From Polynucleobacter sp. MWH-Braz-FAM2G (GTDB lineage: Bacteria; Pseudomonadota; Gammaproteobacteria; Burkholderiales; Burkholderiaceae): 64,000 nt of DNA. The stretch lies in NCBI RefSeq assembly GCF_018687635.1, contig NZ_CP061300.1, positions 930,001 to 994,000 of the forward strand, given 5' to 3'. A program made the translations under genes and the position numbers. Shown in pieces: positions 52,299-63,580 of the stretch. The notes beneath the pieces were generated by a model. It ran no database searches, had not been told where the DNA came from, and saw only the letters and a list, made by a program, of their open reading frames with translations. The stretch's first letter is position 1, and each line of letters starts with the position of its first letter.

Positions 52299-53492
52299 AT
52301 GACAAATGATCCAGTAGTTATTGTTTCCGCAGCAAGAACGCCGATGGGCAGTTTTCAAGGCGGTTTCTCTAGTCTTACGGCTCCAGCTTTAGGCGGTGTT
52401 GCCATTCAGGCGGCACTGGAAAGATCTGGCTTAGATGTTGGTTTGGTTGAAGAGGTTTTGATGGGTTGTGTGTTGCCTGCAGGGCTTGGTCAAGCGCCAA
52501 CACGTCAGGCCGCTTTGTTGGCAGGCCTACCACTTACAGCAGGATGCACAACGATCAGCAAAGTCTGTGGATCAGGCATGAAAGCCACCATGATTGGTCA
52601 TGATGGAATCGTTGCAAATTCTTATGCGGTAACAGTTGCAGGCGGCATGGAATCAATGACCAATGCTCCTTATTTATTGCCCAAAGCTCGTGGTGGTTAT
52701 CGACTAGGGCATGGTCAAGTTTTAGATCACATGTTTATGGACGGCTTAGAGGATGCTTATTCTAAAGAAAATCGTGGTCGATTGATGGGAACCTTTGCTG
52801 AGGATTGCGCAGGTACTTATCGTTTTTCACGAGAAGCGCAAGATGAATATGCAATCCGTTCGACACAACGCGCTCAAGAGGCTAGCAATAATGGCAGCTT
52901 CGATTGGGAAATTGCTCCAGTTACTGTATCTGGCAGAAAGGGCGATGTTTTGGTTAGCAAGGATGAAGGTCCATTTGCTGTCAATATTGAAAAAATTCCA
53001 GAACTAAAACCAGCATTTAAAAAAGATGGCTCTGTTACTGCGGCAAATTCATCATCTATCTCAGATGGCGCTGCCGCATTGGTTCTTATGAAGGAGTCAC
53101 AAGCTCATAAATTGGGTTTAAATCCTCTAGCTCGCATTGTGGGCCATGCTAATAATGCTTTTACTCCTGCTTTATTTCCTACCGCTCCAGTTGGAGCGAT
53201 TCAAAAGTTATTAAAAAATATCGGGTGGTCAACGGAGTCAGTTGATCTGTATGAGATCAATGAGGCTTTTGCGGTAGTAGCTATGGCTGCAATGCATGAT
53301 TTAAAGCTTCCGGCAGAAAAGGTCAATATTCATGGTGGAGCTTGTGCATTAGGTCATCCGATTGGCGCTTCAGGCGCTCGCATTTTAGTAACGCTATTAG
53401 GCGCGCTTAGAAAGCATGGTTTAAAACGCGGCGTAGCTTCCTTATGCATTGGCGGTGGCGAGGCAACCGCAATGGCAATCGAAATGTATTGA
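52299..53492 (+). CDS. acetyl-CoA acyltransferase (thiolase)
   Basis: A 397-residue thiolase with nucleophile Cys90 in KVCGSGMKAT, the GHPIGASGA histidine loop and the C-terminal CIGGGEATAM cysteine loop. It is of the degradative/biosynthetic acetoacetyl-CoA type; in this operon it should cleave 2-methylacetoacetyl-CoA to acetyl-CoA and propionyl-CoA. The ATG at 52299 is preferred, with GAAGGTTGG before it. Confidence 0.92.
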   Translation: MTNDPVVIVSAARTPMGSFQGGFSSLTAPALGGVAIQAALERSGLDVGLVEEVLMGCVLPAGLGQAPTRQAALLAGLPLTAGCTTISKVCGSGMKATMIGHDGIVANSYAVTVAGGMESMTNAPYLLPKARGGYRLGHGQVLDHMFMDGLEDAYSKENRGRLMGTFAEDCAGTYRFSREAQDEYAIRSTQRAQEASNNGSFDWEIAPVTVSGRKGDVLVSKDEGPFAVNIEKIPELKPAFKKDGSVTAANSSSISDGAAALVLMKESQAHKLGLNPLARIVGHANNAFTPALFPTAPVGAIQKLLKNIGWSTESVDLYEINEAFAVVAMAAMHDLKLPAEKVNIHGGACALGHPIGASGARILVTLLGALRKHGLKRGVASLCIGGGEATAMAIEMY

Positions 53493-53502
53493 AGGTTAAT
53501 TC

Positions 53503-54636
53503 ATGATATTAAGTTCTGAACAAGAAATGATTCGTGACTCTATGCGTGTCTTTGCGCAGGAGCGACTAGCACCTTTTGCTGCTGAATGGGATAAAACCCA
53601 TGCCTTCCCACATGAGGCAATTAAAGAGTTGGGTGAGCTCGGTGCTATGGGGATGGTAGTTCCAGAGGAGTGGGGCGGTGCAGGTATGGACTATATGTCT
53701 TTAGTGCTTGCTCTTGAAGAAATTGCCGCTGGCGATGGATCTACTTCTACGATTGTGAGCGTCCAAAATTCTTTAGCTTGCGGCATCACTCTTAGATACG
53801 GAAGTGATGCGCAAAAAGAAGAGTGGTTAAAACCTTTGGCTCGCGGTAAAAAACTGGGATGTTTTTGCTTAACGGAACCGCACACAGGTTCTGATGCTTC
53901 CGCTATTACGACTCGAGCAGATCGTGATGGAGATTATTACGTCATCAATGGCGTGAAGCAATTTATTACTTCAGGTAAGCATGCTGATGTAGCAATTGTG
54001 TTAGCCGTTACAGATAAGGCGGCTGGTAAAAAAGGAATCTCTTGCTTTCTAGTTCCTACTAATACTCCAGGCTTTATTGTTGCTCGCTTAGAAGAAAAAA
54101 TGGGGCAACATGCTTCAGACACGGCACAGATTTTGTTTGAGAATTGTCGTATTCCAGCATCTTGTCTTTTGGGCAAAGAAGGGGAAGGATACAAAATTGC
54201 TCTCTCTAATTTAGAGGCGGGGCGTATTGGCATTGCCGCGCAAGCTGTAGGAATGGCGCGCTCAGCTTTAGATGCTGCAATCCAGTACGCAAAAGATCGT
54301 ATTACTTTTGGCGTGCCCATTATCGAACATCAGGCTGTTAATTTTCGCTTGGCGGATATGGCAACCCAACTAGATGCTGCGAGATTAATGGTATGGCGTG
54401 CGGCTGTACTAAAAGACGCTGGCAAACCTTGTCTAACTGAAGCATCAATGGCCAAATTATTTGCCTCTGAAGTTGCGGAGAAGGTTTGTACTGATGCCAT
54501 TCAAATTCATGGTGGTTACGGATATGTAAGCGACTTCCCAGTTGAGCGCATCTATCGTGACATGCGTGTATGTCAAATATATGAGGGTGCTAGTGATATT
54601 CAACGCTTAGTAATTGGTAGGGCGATTGCTCAGTAA
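53503..54636 (+). CDS. acyl-CoA dehydrogenase, second short/branched paralog
   Basis: A 377-residue acyl-CoA dehydrogenase similar in layout to the gene at 50331-51482, with CFCLTEPHTGSDASAITTRA and catalytic Glu361 in YEGASDIQRLVIGR. A GAAGGTTAA site precedes the ATG. It probably shares isobutyryl/2-methylbutyryl-CoA oxidation with its paralog. It is followed by etfB after 56 bases. Confidence 0.92.
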   Translation: MILSSEQEMIRDSMRVFAQERLAPFAAEWDKTHAFPHEAIKELGELGAMGMVVPEEWGGAGMDYMSLVLALEEIAAGDGSTSTIVSVQNSLACGITLRYGSDAQKEEWLKPLARGKKLGCFCLTEPHTGSDASAITTRADRDGDYYVINGVKQFITSGKHADVAIVLAVTDKAAGKKGISCFLVPTNTPGFIVARLEEKMGQHASDTAQILFENCRIPASCLLGKEGEGYKIALSNLEAGRIGIAAQAVGMARSALDAAIQYAKDRITFGVPIIEHQAVNFRLADMATQLDAARLMVWRAAVLKDAGKPCLTEASMAKLFASEVAEKVCTDAIQIHGGYGYVSDFPVERIYRDMRVCQIYEGASDIQRLVIGRAIAQ

Positions 54637-54658
54637 ATCAATTCACCTCATTAATAAT

Positions 54659-54668
54659 TACTTAAGTA
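54659..54668. promoter_or_regulatory. 10-bp palindrome upstream of etfB
   Basis: TACTTAAGTA is a perfect dyad in the 56-base AT-rich gap before etfB. The gap could hold an extra promoter giving etfBA expression independent of the degradation operon, as ETF also serves the other dehydrogenases in the window. A binding factor is not known. Confidence 0.25.
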
Positions 54669-54692
54669 CTCTTAGTTAATAAAGAAAACTCT

Positions 54693-55448
54693 ATGAAAAT
54701 CCTAGTAGCTGTCAAACGCGTGGTCGACTACAACGTCAAAATTCGGGTTAAATCCGATGGTAGTGGCGTCGATCTAGCCAACGTCAAAATGAGCATGAAC
54801 CCGTTTGATGAGATTGCGGTCGAAGAAGCGGTGCGTTTAAAAGAGGCTGGTGTTGCTACCGAGGTCGTTGTGGTTAGCGCCGGCCCTACCCAGTGCCAAG
54901 AGACCCTGCGTACCGCCTTGGCGATTGGCGCTGATCGCGCGATTTTGGTCGAGACTGCTCCGGATGCCGATTTGCAGCCTTTAGCCGTAGCCAAGATCCT
55001 CAAAGCCGTAGCAGAAAAAGAGCAGGCGCAAATCATCATCCTAGGTAAACAAGCCATTGATGACGATAGCAATCAAACCGGTCAGATGTTAGCTAGCCTT
55101 TTAGATATCGCCCAAGCTACCTTTGCATCCAAGGTAGTCGTAGCCGATGACAAAGCCACGGTAACTCGGGAAGTCGATGGTGGTTTGGAGACCATTGCTC
55201 TGTCACTACCCGCGGTTATTACCACCGACTTGCGCCTCAATGAACCGCGTTATGTGACGCTTCCGAACATCATGAAGGCCAAGAAAAAGACCATCGATAC
55301 GATCACTCCCGATAGCTTAGGGGTGGATATTGCCCCCCGCTTAAAGACTCTGCAGGTACAAGAGCCTGCCAAGCGCTCTGCTGGGGTCATCGTGGCCGAT
55401 GTTGCCGCTTTGGTAGACAAACTCAAAAATGAAGCAAAGGTAATCTAA
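54693..55448 (+). CDS. etfB: electron transfer flavoprotein, beta subunit
   Basis: A 251-residue ETF beta subunit ([20 protein letters not shown] start, with [18 protein letters not shown] and the AMP-binding loop [17 protein letters not shown]). It accepts electrons from acyl-CoA dehydrogenases together with EtfA and passes them to ETF-ubiquinone oxidoreductase. Its stop directly precedes the etfA ATG. Sampled lines show higher GC than the adjoining genes. Confidence 0.96.
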   Translation: MKILVAVKRVVDYNVKIRVKSDGSGVDLANVKMSMNPFDEIAVEEAVRLKEAGVATEVVVVSAGPTQCQETLRTALAIGADRAILVETAPDADLQPLAVAKILKAVAEKEQAQIIILGKQAIDDDSNQTGQMLASLLDIAQATFASKVVVADDKATVTREVDGGLETIALSLPAVITTDLRLNEPRYVTLPNIMKAKKKTIDTITPDSLGVDIAPRLKTLQVQEPAKRSAGVIVADVAALVDKLKNEAKVI

Positions 55449-56384
55449 ATGGCCGCTCTCGTCATCGCTGAACACGATAATCAATCCTTAAAGGCAGCAA
55501 CGCTCAATGCCGTAGCCGCTGCTCTGCAGTGCTCCCCTGAAGTCGATATCCTCGTAGCGGGTAATCAATCAGATGCCGCCGTCCAAGCCGCCGCGCAAAT
55601 TGCGGGTGTGCGTAAAGTCATTCAAATTGATGCTCCTAATCTAGCTGATCAATTGGCTGAGCCTTTAGCAGCGCAAATCCTCGCCCTTGCAAACAACTAT
55701 AGCCATATCTTGGCTCCGGCAACAGCCAATGGCAAGAACGTCCTGCCACGCGTTGCCGCTAAGCTTGATGTAGCGCAGTTATCCGATATCACCAAGGTAG
55801 TCTCTGCCGATACCTTTGAGCGTCCCATTTATGCTGGTAATGCGATTGCCACAGTGCAAAGCGCAGATCCGATCAAGGTCATCACGGTGCGCACTACCGG
55901 CTTTGATCCAGTAGCTGCTACTGGTGGCTCAGCCTCGATTGAGAAAACCAATCCCGCTGAGAGTAAAGCCTCTTCTGCCTTTGTAGGTCGTGAGCTCACT
56001 AAATCGGATCGTCCCGAACTGACTGCTGCCAAGATCATCGTCTCTGGTGGTCGTGGCTTAGGTTCTGGTGAGAAGTATCAAGAACTTATTACGCCATTAG
56101 CAGACAAACTGGGAGCTGCTTTAGGCGCATCCCGCGCTGCAGTAGACGCTGGTTATGTACCCAATGACTACCAAGTAGGACAAACGGGCAAGATCGTCGC
56201 TCCCCAGCTCTATATCGCTGTGGGTATCTCTGGTGCTATCCAGCACCTAGCAGGTATGAAAGACTCTAAGGTCATTGTGGCGATTAACAAAGACCCAGAA
56301 GCACCGATCTTTAGTGTTGCCGACTATGGTTTAGTAGCGGATTTAAATGCTGCGGTGCCTGAATTGATGAGTGCGCTCAATTAA
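55449..56384 (+). CDS. etfA: electron transfer flavoprotein, alpha subunit
   Basis: A 311-residue ETF alpha subunit with an N-terminal Rossmann-like domain and a C-terminal FAD domain (about 190-311) containing [38 protein letters not shown] and [18 protein letters not shown]. It completes the ETF heterodimer used by the four or more acyl-CoA dehydrogenases in this window. It is the last gene of the + strand island. Confidence 0.96.
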   Translation: MAALVIAEHDNQSLKAATLNAVAAALQCSPEVDILVAGNQSDAAVQAAAQIAGVRKVIQIDAPNLADQLAEPLAAQILALANNYSHILAPATANGKNVLPRVAAKLDVAQLSDITKVVSADTFERPIYAGNAIATVQSADPIKVITVRTTGFDPVAATGGSASIEKTNPAESKASSAFVGRELTKSDRPELTAAKIIVSGGRGLGSGEKYQELITPLADKLGAALGASRAAVDAGYVPNDYQVGQTGKIVAPQLYIAVGISGAIQHLAGMKDSKVIVAINKDPEAPIFSVADYGLVADLNAAVPELMSALN

Positions 56385-56399
56385 AGCAAACGTAAGTTA

Positions 56400-57170
56400 T
56401 TAATCCAGAAAATTCTTAATGGCATCGAGAACAATAGGTGTTTGTTCTCGATGAGGAAAGTGCGCAGTATTTTCGAGTGGCATCAAGATAGATTTACCAC
56501 CAGATAAGTCAACGATACGTTGCGGATGTTCCATGCTGCCGTACTCGTCATCAACACCGTGTATGACTAATAGCTTGGCTTTTACATTTGCTAGCATTTC
56601 TGAGAGTGACCAATTCGAAAAAGAATCTGCAAGCCAAGTATGTATCCAAGAATCTAATACCCACTGGGCTTTTTCTCCATGGTATTTTTTTAATCGATCA
56701 ACTTGAGCTGGATCATTAAATAGTGTTTGAGCCACTCGTATGCCGTTTAATGTTCTTTCTTCTACGAATGATTGGGCCGATATTGTGATCACGGCATCGC
56801 AGCGCTCAGGTAATTGCGCTGCGCAGTGCAGAGCCATACCGCCTCCCACGCTATGACCAAGAACAACAAAATGCCCAATACCAAGATGTTGCAGAATATT
56901 GCTGAAGGTATTGCTTGCCTCATCAGAAATAAATTGCTTAGAAATGGGTTTGTGCATAACCCCCGATTTTCCGAAACCGAGTCTATCGTAGGCAATTACT
57001 CGCCGCTTTGTTATTTCACTTAGTTCGCTTGGAAAGTTTCTCCATAATTCAGTGCAGCCTAAGGAGTCATGAATCAGCACAATAGGGCTTAAATCAATGA
57101 AATGGGGATTCCATTCTCGGATAAATATTTCGCCATGCTCAGTCGTAATTGTCTTATCCGTAAAAGCCAT
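56400..57170 (-). CDS. alpha/beta hydrolase
   Basis: A 256-residue serine hydrolase. The nucleophile is Ser108 in GHSVGG (106-111), the acid is probably in VIHGVDDEYG, and the histidine in NTAHFPHREQ near the C-terminus. An HDSLGC oxyanion segment occurs at 34-39. The substrate is unknown. It lies alone between etfA and tRNA-Asn on the - strand. Confidence 0.85.
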   Translation of the reverse strand: MAFTDKTITTEHGEIFIREWNPHFIDLSPIVLIHDSLGCTELWRNFPSELSEITKRRVIAYDRLGFGKSGVMHKPISKQFISDEASNTFSNILQHLGIGHFVVLGHSVGGGMALHCAAQLPERCDAVITISAQSFVEERTLNGIRVAQTLFNDPAQVDRLKKYHGEKAQWVLDSWIHTWLADSFSNWSLSEMLANVKAKLLVIHGVDDEYGSMEHPQRIVDLSGGKSILMPLENTAHFPHREQTPIVLDAIKNFLD

Positions 57171-57248
57171 ATCTGCAATCTATCACATAGAAGTGCCTAG
57201 AACCATTGAGCCCATCTTAGAAATCTTTCTAAGATGAAGACAAAGAAA

Positions 57249-57274
57249 AAGGCCCTAGATTTCTCTAGGGCCTT
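57249..57274 (-). terminator. terminator of tRNA-Asn
   Basis: AAGGCCCTAGA (57249-57259) pairs with TCTAGGGCCTT (57264-57274) around a 4-base loop. On the - strand the stem is followed by TTTTTCTTTG. It lies just downstream of the tRNA gene. Confidence 0.88.
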
Positions 57275-57282
57275 GTATTTCT

Positions 57283-57358
57283 TGGCTCCTCGACCTGGGC
57301 TCGAACCAGGGACCTACGGATTAACAGTCCGGCGCTCTACCGACTGAGCTATCGAGGA
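57283..57358 (-). tRNA. tRNA-Asn (anticodon GTT)
   Basis: A 76-base tRNA including an encoded CCA end. The acceptor stem TCCTCGA pairs with TCGAGGA, the D-arm is AGCTCAGTCGGTAGAGC, the anticodon loop reads CTGTTAA with GTT, and the T-arm has GGTTCGAGC. It is separated from the divergent thiD gene by 21 bases. Confidence 0.97.
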
Positions 57359-57379
57359 ATAAGCCGATATTATAGCAAG

Positions 57380-58264
57380 ATGAAATCACTACTTCCTACT
57401 TCTGTGCAGATCCCCAAAGTACTGATCATTGCTGGGTCAGATAGCGGCGGAGGGGCGGGGCTCCAAGCCGACCTCAAGGTTGTTACAGCCTTAGGTGCTT
57501 ATGGCATGACTGTAATCACGGCAATAACTGCCCAAAATACCTTGGGAGTCACGCGTATTCAGGACATTGATTTGGATGTCGTCGAGGCGCAAATTGATGC
57601 GGTTTTGATGGATATAGGGGCTGATATTGTCAAAATTGGAATGCTCGCTAGCCCAGAAATCGTTCGAATAGTTGCCAATTCATTGCGTCGTCATGGGGTA
57701 AAGCGGATTGTTCTTGATCCCGTATTGCGTGCCACCTCTGGTGCTAGCTTGGGAGGTGATGACACTGCGCAAGCCATGATTTCAGAATTATTTCCGATGG
57801 CATCGCTAATCACGCCGAATTTAGACGAGGCAACTCTTCTACTTGGTCGTGAAATCACTGGTCCAAATGACTTTAAATTAGCCGCAGAAGAATTGCTTGA
57901 AATGGGTCCGCAGGCCGTTCTAATTAAAGGCGGTCACTTGGATAGTACGCATACTCAGATTACCGACTATCTCATGTGGCGCAGCATTGAAGATGGTCTT
58001 GAGATTGTTCAAGCAAAAGAATTTAAACACTACCGCGTCAATACCATCAATACCCATGGTACTGGTTGCTCTTTAGCATCTGCAATAGCTACCTATCTTG
58101 CGGATGGACATGATCTTGCGCATGCGGTAGCAAAAGCAATTGCATATGTTGAAGCTGGTTTGGAGGCTGGACGCTTTTTAACTATCGGAGAGGGCCCAGG
58201 ACCCCTGTGGCATATGCATGACTTTTATCCAACTGCTCTGCTAGATGAGAAGGATAAATATTAG
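57380..58264 (+). CDS. thiD: hydroxymethylpyrimidine (phosphate) kinase
   Basis: A 294-residue ribokinase-fold enzyme that phosphorylates HMP and HMP-phosphate in thiamine synthesis. It has AGSDSGGGAGLQADLKV (about 18-34), the NLDEA segment, and the anion-hole motif NTHGTGCSLASAIATYL. It is not in the thiC operon but converges on its last gene, ten bases away, and no riboswitch is visible before it. Confidence 0.95.
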   Translation: MKSLLPTSVQIPKVLIIAGSDSGGGAGLQADLKVVTALGAYGMTVITAITAQNTLGVTRIQDIDLDVVEAQIDAVLMDIGADIVKIGMLASPEIVRIVANSLRRHGVKRIVLDPVLRATSGASLGGDDTAQAMISELFPMASLITPNLDEATLLLGREITGPNDFKLAAEELLEMGPQAVLIKGGHLDSTHTQITDYLMWRSIEDGLEIVQAKEFKHYRVNTINTHGTGCSLASAIATYLADGHDLAHAVAKAIAYVEAGLEAGRFLTIGEGPGPLWHMHDFYPTALLDEKDKY

Positions 58265-58273
58265 CCTTTAGCT

Positions 58274-59200
58274 TTAGGCTTGCATTAATTCTTGTAAATG
58301 CTTAACAGCTGCTTTTGGATCTTTAGCCTGAGTTATCGCTCTTACTACTGCCACTGATCCAACGCCACTTTTCGATACTGCGTGAATGCTATCTTGATCA
58401 ATGCCACCAATTGCTACCAATGGGTAGTGACTCATGAGCTTGGCATATTGGTATAAGCGTCCTAAGCCTTGTGGTGCCGTTGGCATTTTCTTCAGGTTTG
58501 TGGGAAAGATAGCGCCCATGGCTATATAGCTAGGACAAAAGCGATCGGCATACACAAGTTCTGCGTAGCCATGGGTACTGAGGCCAAGCCTTAGGCCTGC
58601 CGATCGAATTTCATCGAAGTCTGCCAGCTCCATGTCTTCTTGGCCTAAATGGACGCCATAAGCGCCCGCATCAATGGCTTCTCGCCAATAATCATTAATA
58701 AAGAGTAGGGTCTTGCTATCTTTTACGGCTGCAACAGATTCTTTAATTTGCCTTCTGATTTTGGCTTTATCTTCAGATTTAAATCGCAGTTGTACTGTCG
58801 GTATTTCTGCATCAACCATGCGTTTGACCCAATCGGCATCTGGCATTACGCCATACAAACCCAAACGTTTAGGGCACTCCGCAAACGCATTAGGATTCAT
58901 ATTCCGCGTCCACGGCAACAGATCAAAATGTTCTGGCCTGCTTGGCCACTTCAATGGATTAAATCCACCGTCTTGCATAGTCATGCGCGACCAAGCCTTG
59001 CCTAATACTCTGGCGTCAGATTCAATAAAACCCATATCAATGCTCGCCAATGCCCCAGCTAGCTCGTAATGATCCACAGCCGTTTCATTATCAATGAGTG
59101 GTGGCGGAGAATTCAGGCTGAATGACGGAATAGGGATGCATAAATCCTCATTGCGATGTGCCGCAACAATTTGATCTGCTAGGTCTCGTATAAGGCTCAT
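58274..59200 (-). CDS. thiE: thiamine phosphate synthase with N-terminal extension
   Basis: A 308-residue ThiE, versus about 210 for the family. The catalytic part is about residues 110-308: LGLYGVMPDADWVKRM, IPTVQLRFK, LLFINDYWREAIDAGAYGVHLGQED, YIAMGAIFPTNLKK and VAIGGID. It couples HMP-PP with thiazole phosphate. The first 110 or so residues (containing YELAGALASIDMGF and DGGFNPLKWPSRPEHFDLLPW) have no family I recognise. It is the last gene of the thiC operon. Confidence 0.9.
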   Translation of the reverse strand: MSLIRDLADQIVAAHRNEDLCIPIPSFSLNSPPPLIDNETAVDHYELAGALASIDMGFIESDARVLGKAWSRMTMQDGGFNPLKWPSRPEHFDLLPWTRNMNPNAFAECPKRLGLYGVMPDADWVKRMVDAEIPTVQLRFKSEDKAKIRRQIKESVAAVKDSKTLLFINDYWREAIDAGAYGVHLGQEDMELADFDEIRSAGLRLGLSTHGYAELVYADRFCPSYIAMGAIFPTNLKKMPTAPQGLGRLYQYAKLMSHYPLVAIGGIDQDSIHAVSKSGVGSVAVVRAITQAKDPKAAVKHLQELMQA

Positions 59201-59226
59201 GAACTCAGTGTACCGAACTTATAGCA

Positions 59227-60045
59227 TTAAGATTGATGCCAAAAAGGCGTGCCCACCAATGGTGTGCTCGCTTGCGCAGATTCTTGAGGTTTCATGGCGC
59301 CCGATAAATAAGCGGCACGACCTGCCTCTACAGCCATAGCAAATGCTTTAGCCATAATCACTGGATCATCAGCAAGGGCTACAGCAGTATTTAAAAGTAC
59401 GCCATCAAAGCCCCATTCCATGACAGTGCAAGCATGTGATGGAAGGCCTAAGCCAGCATCTACCAAGAGCGGAACTTGGAGACGATCACGCAATAATTTC
59501 ATGGCGTAAGGATTTAGTGGGCCTTGTCCAGTGCCTATAGGGGCAGCCCAAGGCATCACCGCTTGGCAGCCAACATCAACAAGTCGCTGGCACAAAATTA
59601 AATCCTCGGTGCAGTAAGGTAATACTTTAAAGCCATCTTTAATCAAGATTTCTGCTGTTTGAACCAATCGCAAGACATCTGGTTGTAGGGTGTAGTCATC
59701 TCCGATCAACTCTAATTTGATCCAATTGGTTTCAAAAACTTCACGCGCCATTTGCGCAGTGGTAATAACCTCTTGAGGGCTGTGACACCCTGCGGTATTG
59801 GGTAAAACAGGTACAGCCATCTTTTTAAGTAATTCCCAAAAACCGCTGTGAGCCTCGGCAGTTGAGCTACCTTGACGACGCAGGCTAACAGTAATCATTC
59901 CTGGGTTAGCGGTTTGTACAGCGCTCTCAAGTATTTGTGGGGATGGATAGCGTGAAGTACCTAGTAACAAGCGACTTGCAAAACTCTCGCCATATAGTAC
60001 TAGCGTATCGGCCTTGTTGAGTTTGTTGGGTAGCGGAGCGTTCAT
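59227..60045 (-). CDS. thiG: thiazole synthase
   Basis: A 272-residue TIM-barrel enzyme forming the thiazole ring from DXP, dehydroglycine and ThiS-thiocarboxylate. It shows [24 protein letters not shown], the Schiff-base lysine Lys110 in [10 protein letters not shown] and [13 protein letters not shown]. The ATG at 60045 is used; a TTG at 60066 overlaps the thiS stop. It follows thiS in the operon. Confidence 0.95.
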   Translation of the reverse strand: MNAPLPNKLNKADTLVLYGESFASRLLLGTSRYPSPQILESAVQTANPGMITVSLRRQGSSTAEAHSGFWELLKKMAVPVLPNTAGCHSPQEVITTAQMAREVFETNWIKLELIGDDYTLQPDVLRLVQTAEILIKDGFKVLPYCTEDLILCQRLVDVGCQAVMPWAAPIGTGQGPLNPYAMKLLRDRLQVPLLVDAGLGLPSHACTVMEWGFDGVLLNTAVALADDPVIMAKAFAMAVEAGRAAYLSGAMKPQESAQASTPLVGTPFWHQS

Positions 60046-60062
60046 ATTAAATTCACTTTTTC

Positions 60063-60260
60063 TCAACCGCCAGTAACGGGAGCAATAATTTCAATCTGAT
60101 CATTCTCATTCAGGACAAACTCGGCATGTTTTGTCTTAGGTACAAAGTTGAGATTGACTGCAACTGCATAAGGTGGCTTGGCATCAATTAGCGCAAGTGC
60201 ATCACTAATCATGCTTTTGCTGGGTAACTCATACTCCACTTGATTAACGATTACGCGCAT
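60063..60260 (-). CDS. thiS: sulfur carrier protein ThiS
   Basis: A 65-residue ubiquitin-like sulfur carrier ending in the required Gly-Gly (64-65, PVTGG), which receives the thiocarboxylate. [27 protein letters not shown] is typical of the family. It overlaps the end of thiO by ten bases. No thiF is adjacent, so its adenylyltransferase must be encoded elsewhere. Confidence 0.95.
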   Translation of the reverse strand: MRVIVNQVEYELPSKSMISDALALIDAKPPYAVAVNLNFVPKTKHAEFVLNENDQIEIIAPVTGG

Positions 60261-61402
60261 ATTACCTCTGCTTCCGCATTGCTTTGCGTGATACTCAATC
60301 CCAACTCCAGTGCGGTATTGCTATAGCCATGCTCTAATAGTTGCATTGTGCAATCTAATACTGCTGGGGCAATCATAAAACCATGGCGATACAAGCCATT
60401 GATTAAAATCAAATCCGTAAGACCTTTATTTCGTTGAGTACGAATTTCAGGTAGGTTATTTTTTAGAGTGGGGCGACACTGTGTTGCCATTTCTAATATG
60501 CGCGCTTCAGCAAACCCGCTATGAACGGTATACACAGCACTTAGTAGCTCCATAGCGGAGCGGACGCTCATCTCGGAGAGATCATCTGATTCAATTTCTG
60601 TCGCACCAACAACGTATATATCATTTTCTTTTGGTGCAATATAAATCGGATATCGCGGATGAATAAGACGAGTGGGTCGACGCAGCTTCACCTCTGGGGC
60701 ATAGAGGCGGACAACTTCGCCACGCACACCTCGTAAAGTATTGGAGGTGACATTGGAAGACCAAAACTCTTTTGCTCCAGTCCCTCGACAATCAATCACC
60801 GCTTTGTATTTTGACTGGATGCGCATATCTTGAGGGCTGATTTCAGTATGCCAATGGCAATTGACTTTTAACAGCTTCAATTCATTAACAAGAGCGCTTA
60901 ATAATTGACGATTATCTAACTGCCCTTCATTGGGAAGGTAGAGGCCTTGATTAAAGCGATCCGCAACCCCTGGCTCTAGTTCGCGTAAAGCATCATTATT
61001 TAGCTTCTGTGGTGCACTCAAAGCGTGATTGTTGCGACAGTTTTTTTCGAGATGAGCTGCAAATCGTTCGGCCTCATTTGCATCTTGACGATGCCAAAGA
61101 ATGAGCGTGCCATCTTTTTGAAAATAAACTGAGCTTGATAAGTTAGCAACGAGATCTTGCCAGCGAGGCAGGCTGTATAAACCCATTCGTACAACCGAAT
61201 CTTCTGTAATGGCGGATTCTGCTAGAGGTGCCAACATTGCTGCAGCAATACGCGCTGCAGCATGAGTGCCTTCGGGGTTACCTTTGTCAAAAAGATCAAC
61301 TTGAGCACCACTTTTAGCAAGCGCAACTGCCAGTAAGCGACCCATTAGGCCGCCCCCAACGATTGCGTACTTGTTATTAGAAAGGCTCAAGCTATCTACC
61401 AT
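60251..61402 (-). CDS. thiO: glycine oxidase ThiO
   Basis: A 383-residue FAD-dependent oxidase of the D-amino acid oxidase family, providing dehydroglycine for thiazole synthesis. The FAD loop GGGLMG is at 16-21 and the C-terminal LILINGLYRHGFMIAPAV matches ThiO. Its presence, and the absence of thiH, points to an oxygen-dependent thiazole route. It lies between thiC and thiS. Confidence 0.92.
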   Translation of the reverse strand: MVDSLSLSNNKYAIVGGGLMGRLLAVALAKSGAQVDLFDKGNPEGTHAAARIAAAMLAPLAESAITEDSVVRMGLYSLPRWQDLVANLSSSVYFQKDGTLILWHRQDANEAERFAAHLEKNCRNNHALSAPQKLNNDALRELEPGVADRFNQGLYLPNEGQLDNRQLLSALVNELKLLKVNCHWHTEISPQDMRIQSKYKAVIDCRGTGAKEFWSSNVTSNTLRGVRGEVVRLYAPEVKLRRPTRLIHPRYPIYIAPKENDIYVVGATEIESDDLSEMSVRSAMELLSAVYTVHSGFAEARILEMATQCRPTLKNNLPEIRTQRNKGLTDLILINGLYRHGFMIAPAVLDCTMQLLEHGYSNTALELGLSITQSNAEAEVICA

Positions 61403-61416
61403 CGTTCAAGTAAGGT

Positions 61417-63385
<1,969 letters not shown>

Positions 63386-63403
63386 GAAACCGGGTGTCGG
63401 TCT

Positions 63404-63503
63404 GATGTAACTCCCCACGCCAGCATTACCTGGATCGGGTTTTAGGGTCTTTCTCAGCGCCTTCAATGAAAACAATTAATTGAAGGGCACCCCTGTTTCA
63501 TCC
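63404..63503 (-). ncRNA. TPP riboswitch (THI element)
   Basis: On the - strand the conserved core reads AGGGGTGCCC, then GCGCTGAGAAAGACCC, then CCCGATCCAGGTAATGCTGGCGTGGGGA, the usual TPP aptamer order. P1 is formed by GATGAAAC (63503-63496) with GTTACATC (63411-63404), seven of eight bases matched. It controls the thiC operon. The 3' platform lacks a terminator T run, so regulation is probably at translation. Confidence 0.93.
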
Positions 63504-63504
63504 T

Positions 63505-63533
63505 TAGATAGAATTTAACCACGAATTAAGTAA
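63505..63533 (-). promoter_or_regulatory. putative promoter of the thiC operon
   Basis: On the - strand, TTACTT (63533-63528) and TATCTA (63510-63505) are separated by 17 bases, and transcription would start a few bases on, close to the first base of aptamer helix P1. The -35 box is poor, so confidence is limited. Confidence 0.4.
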
Positions 63534-63580
63534 TTCCTACATGACGTCAGTCAATTAGGCCAAAGGGCTTGTTATAAAGC

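Noticed and set aside
54693-56384. etfBA as a horizontally acquired island
   Set aside because: Higher GC alone is weak evidence, no mobile element or tRNA borders it, and highly expressed genes often show such bias.
57283-57358. tRNA-Asn as an integration site
   Set aside because: No integrase gene and no direct repeat of the tRNA 3' end are seen nearby.
58263-58280. Bidirectional terminator between thiD and thiE
   Set aside because: AGCCT/AGGCT gives only five pairs and overlaps the thiE stop codon; no T run follows. Too weak to annotate.
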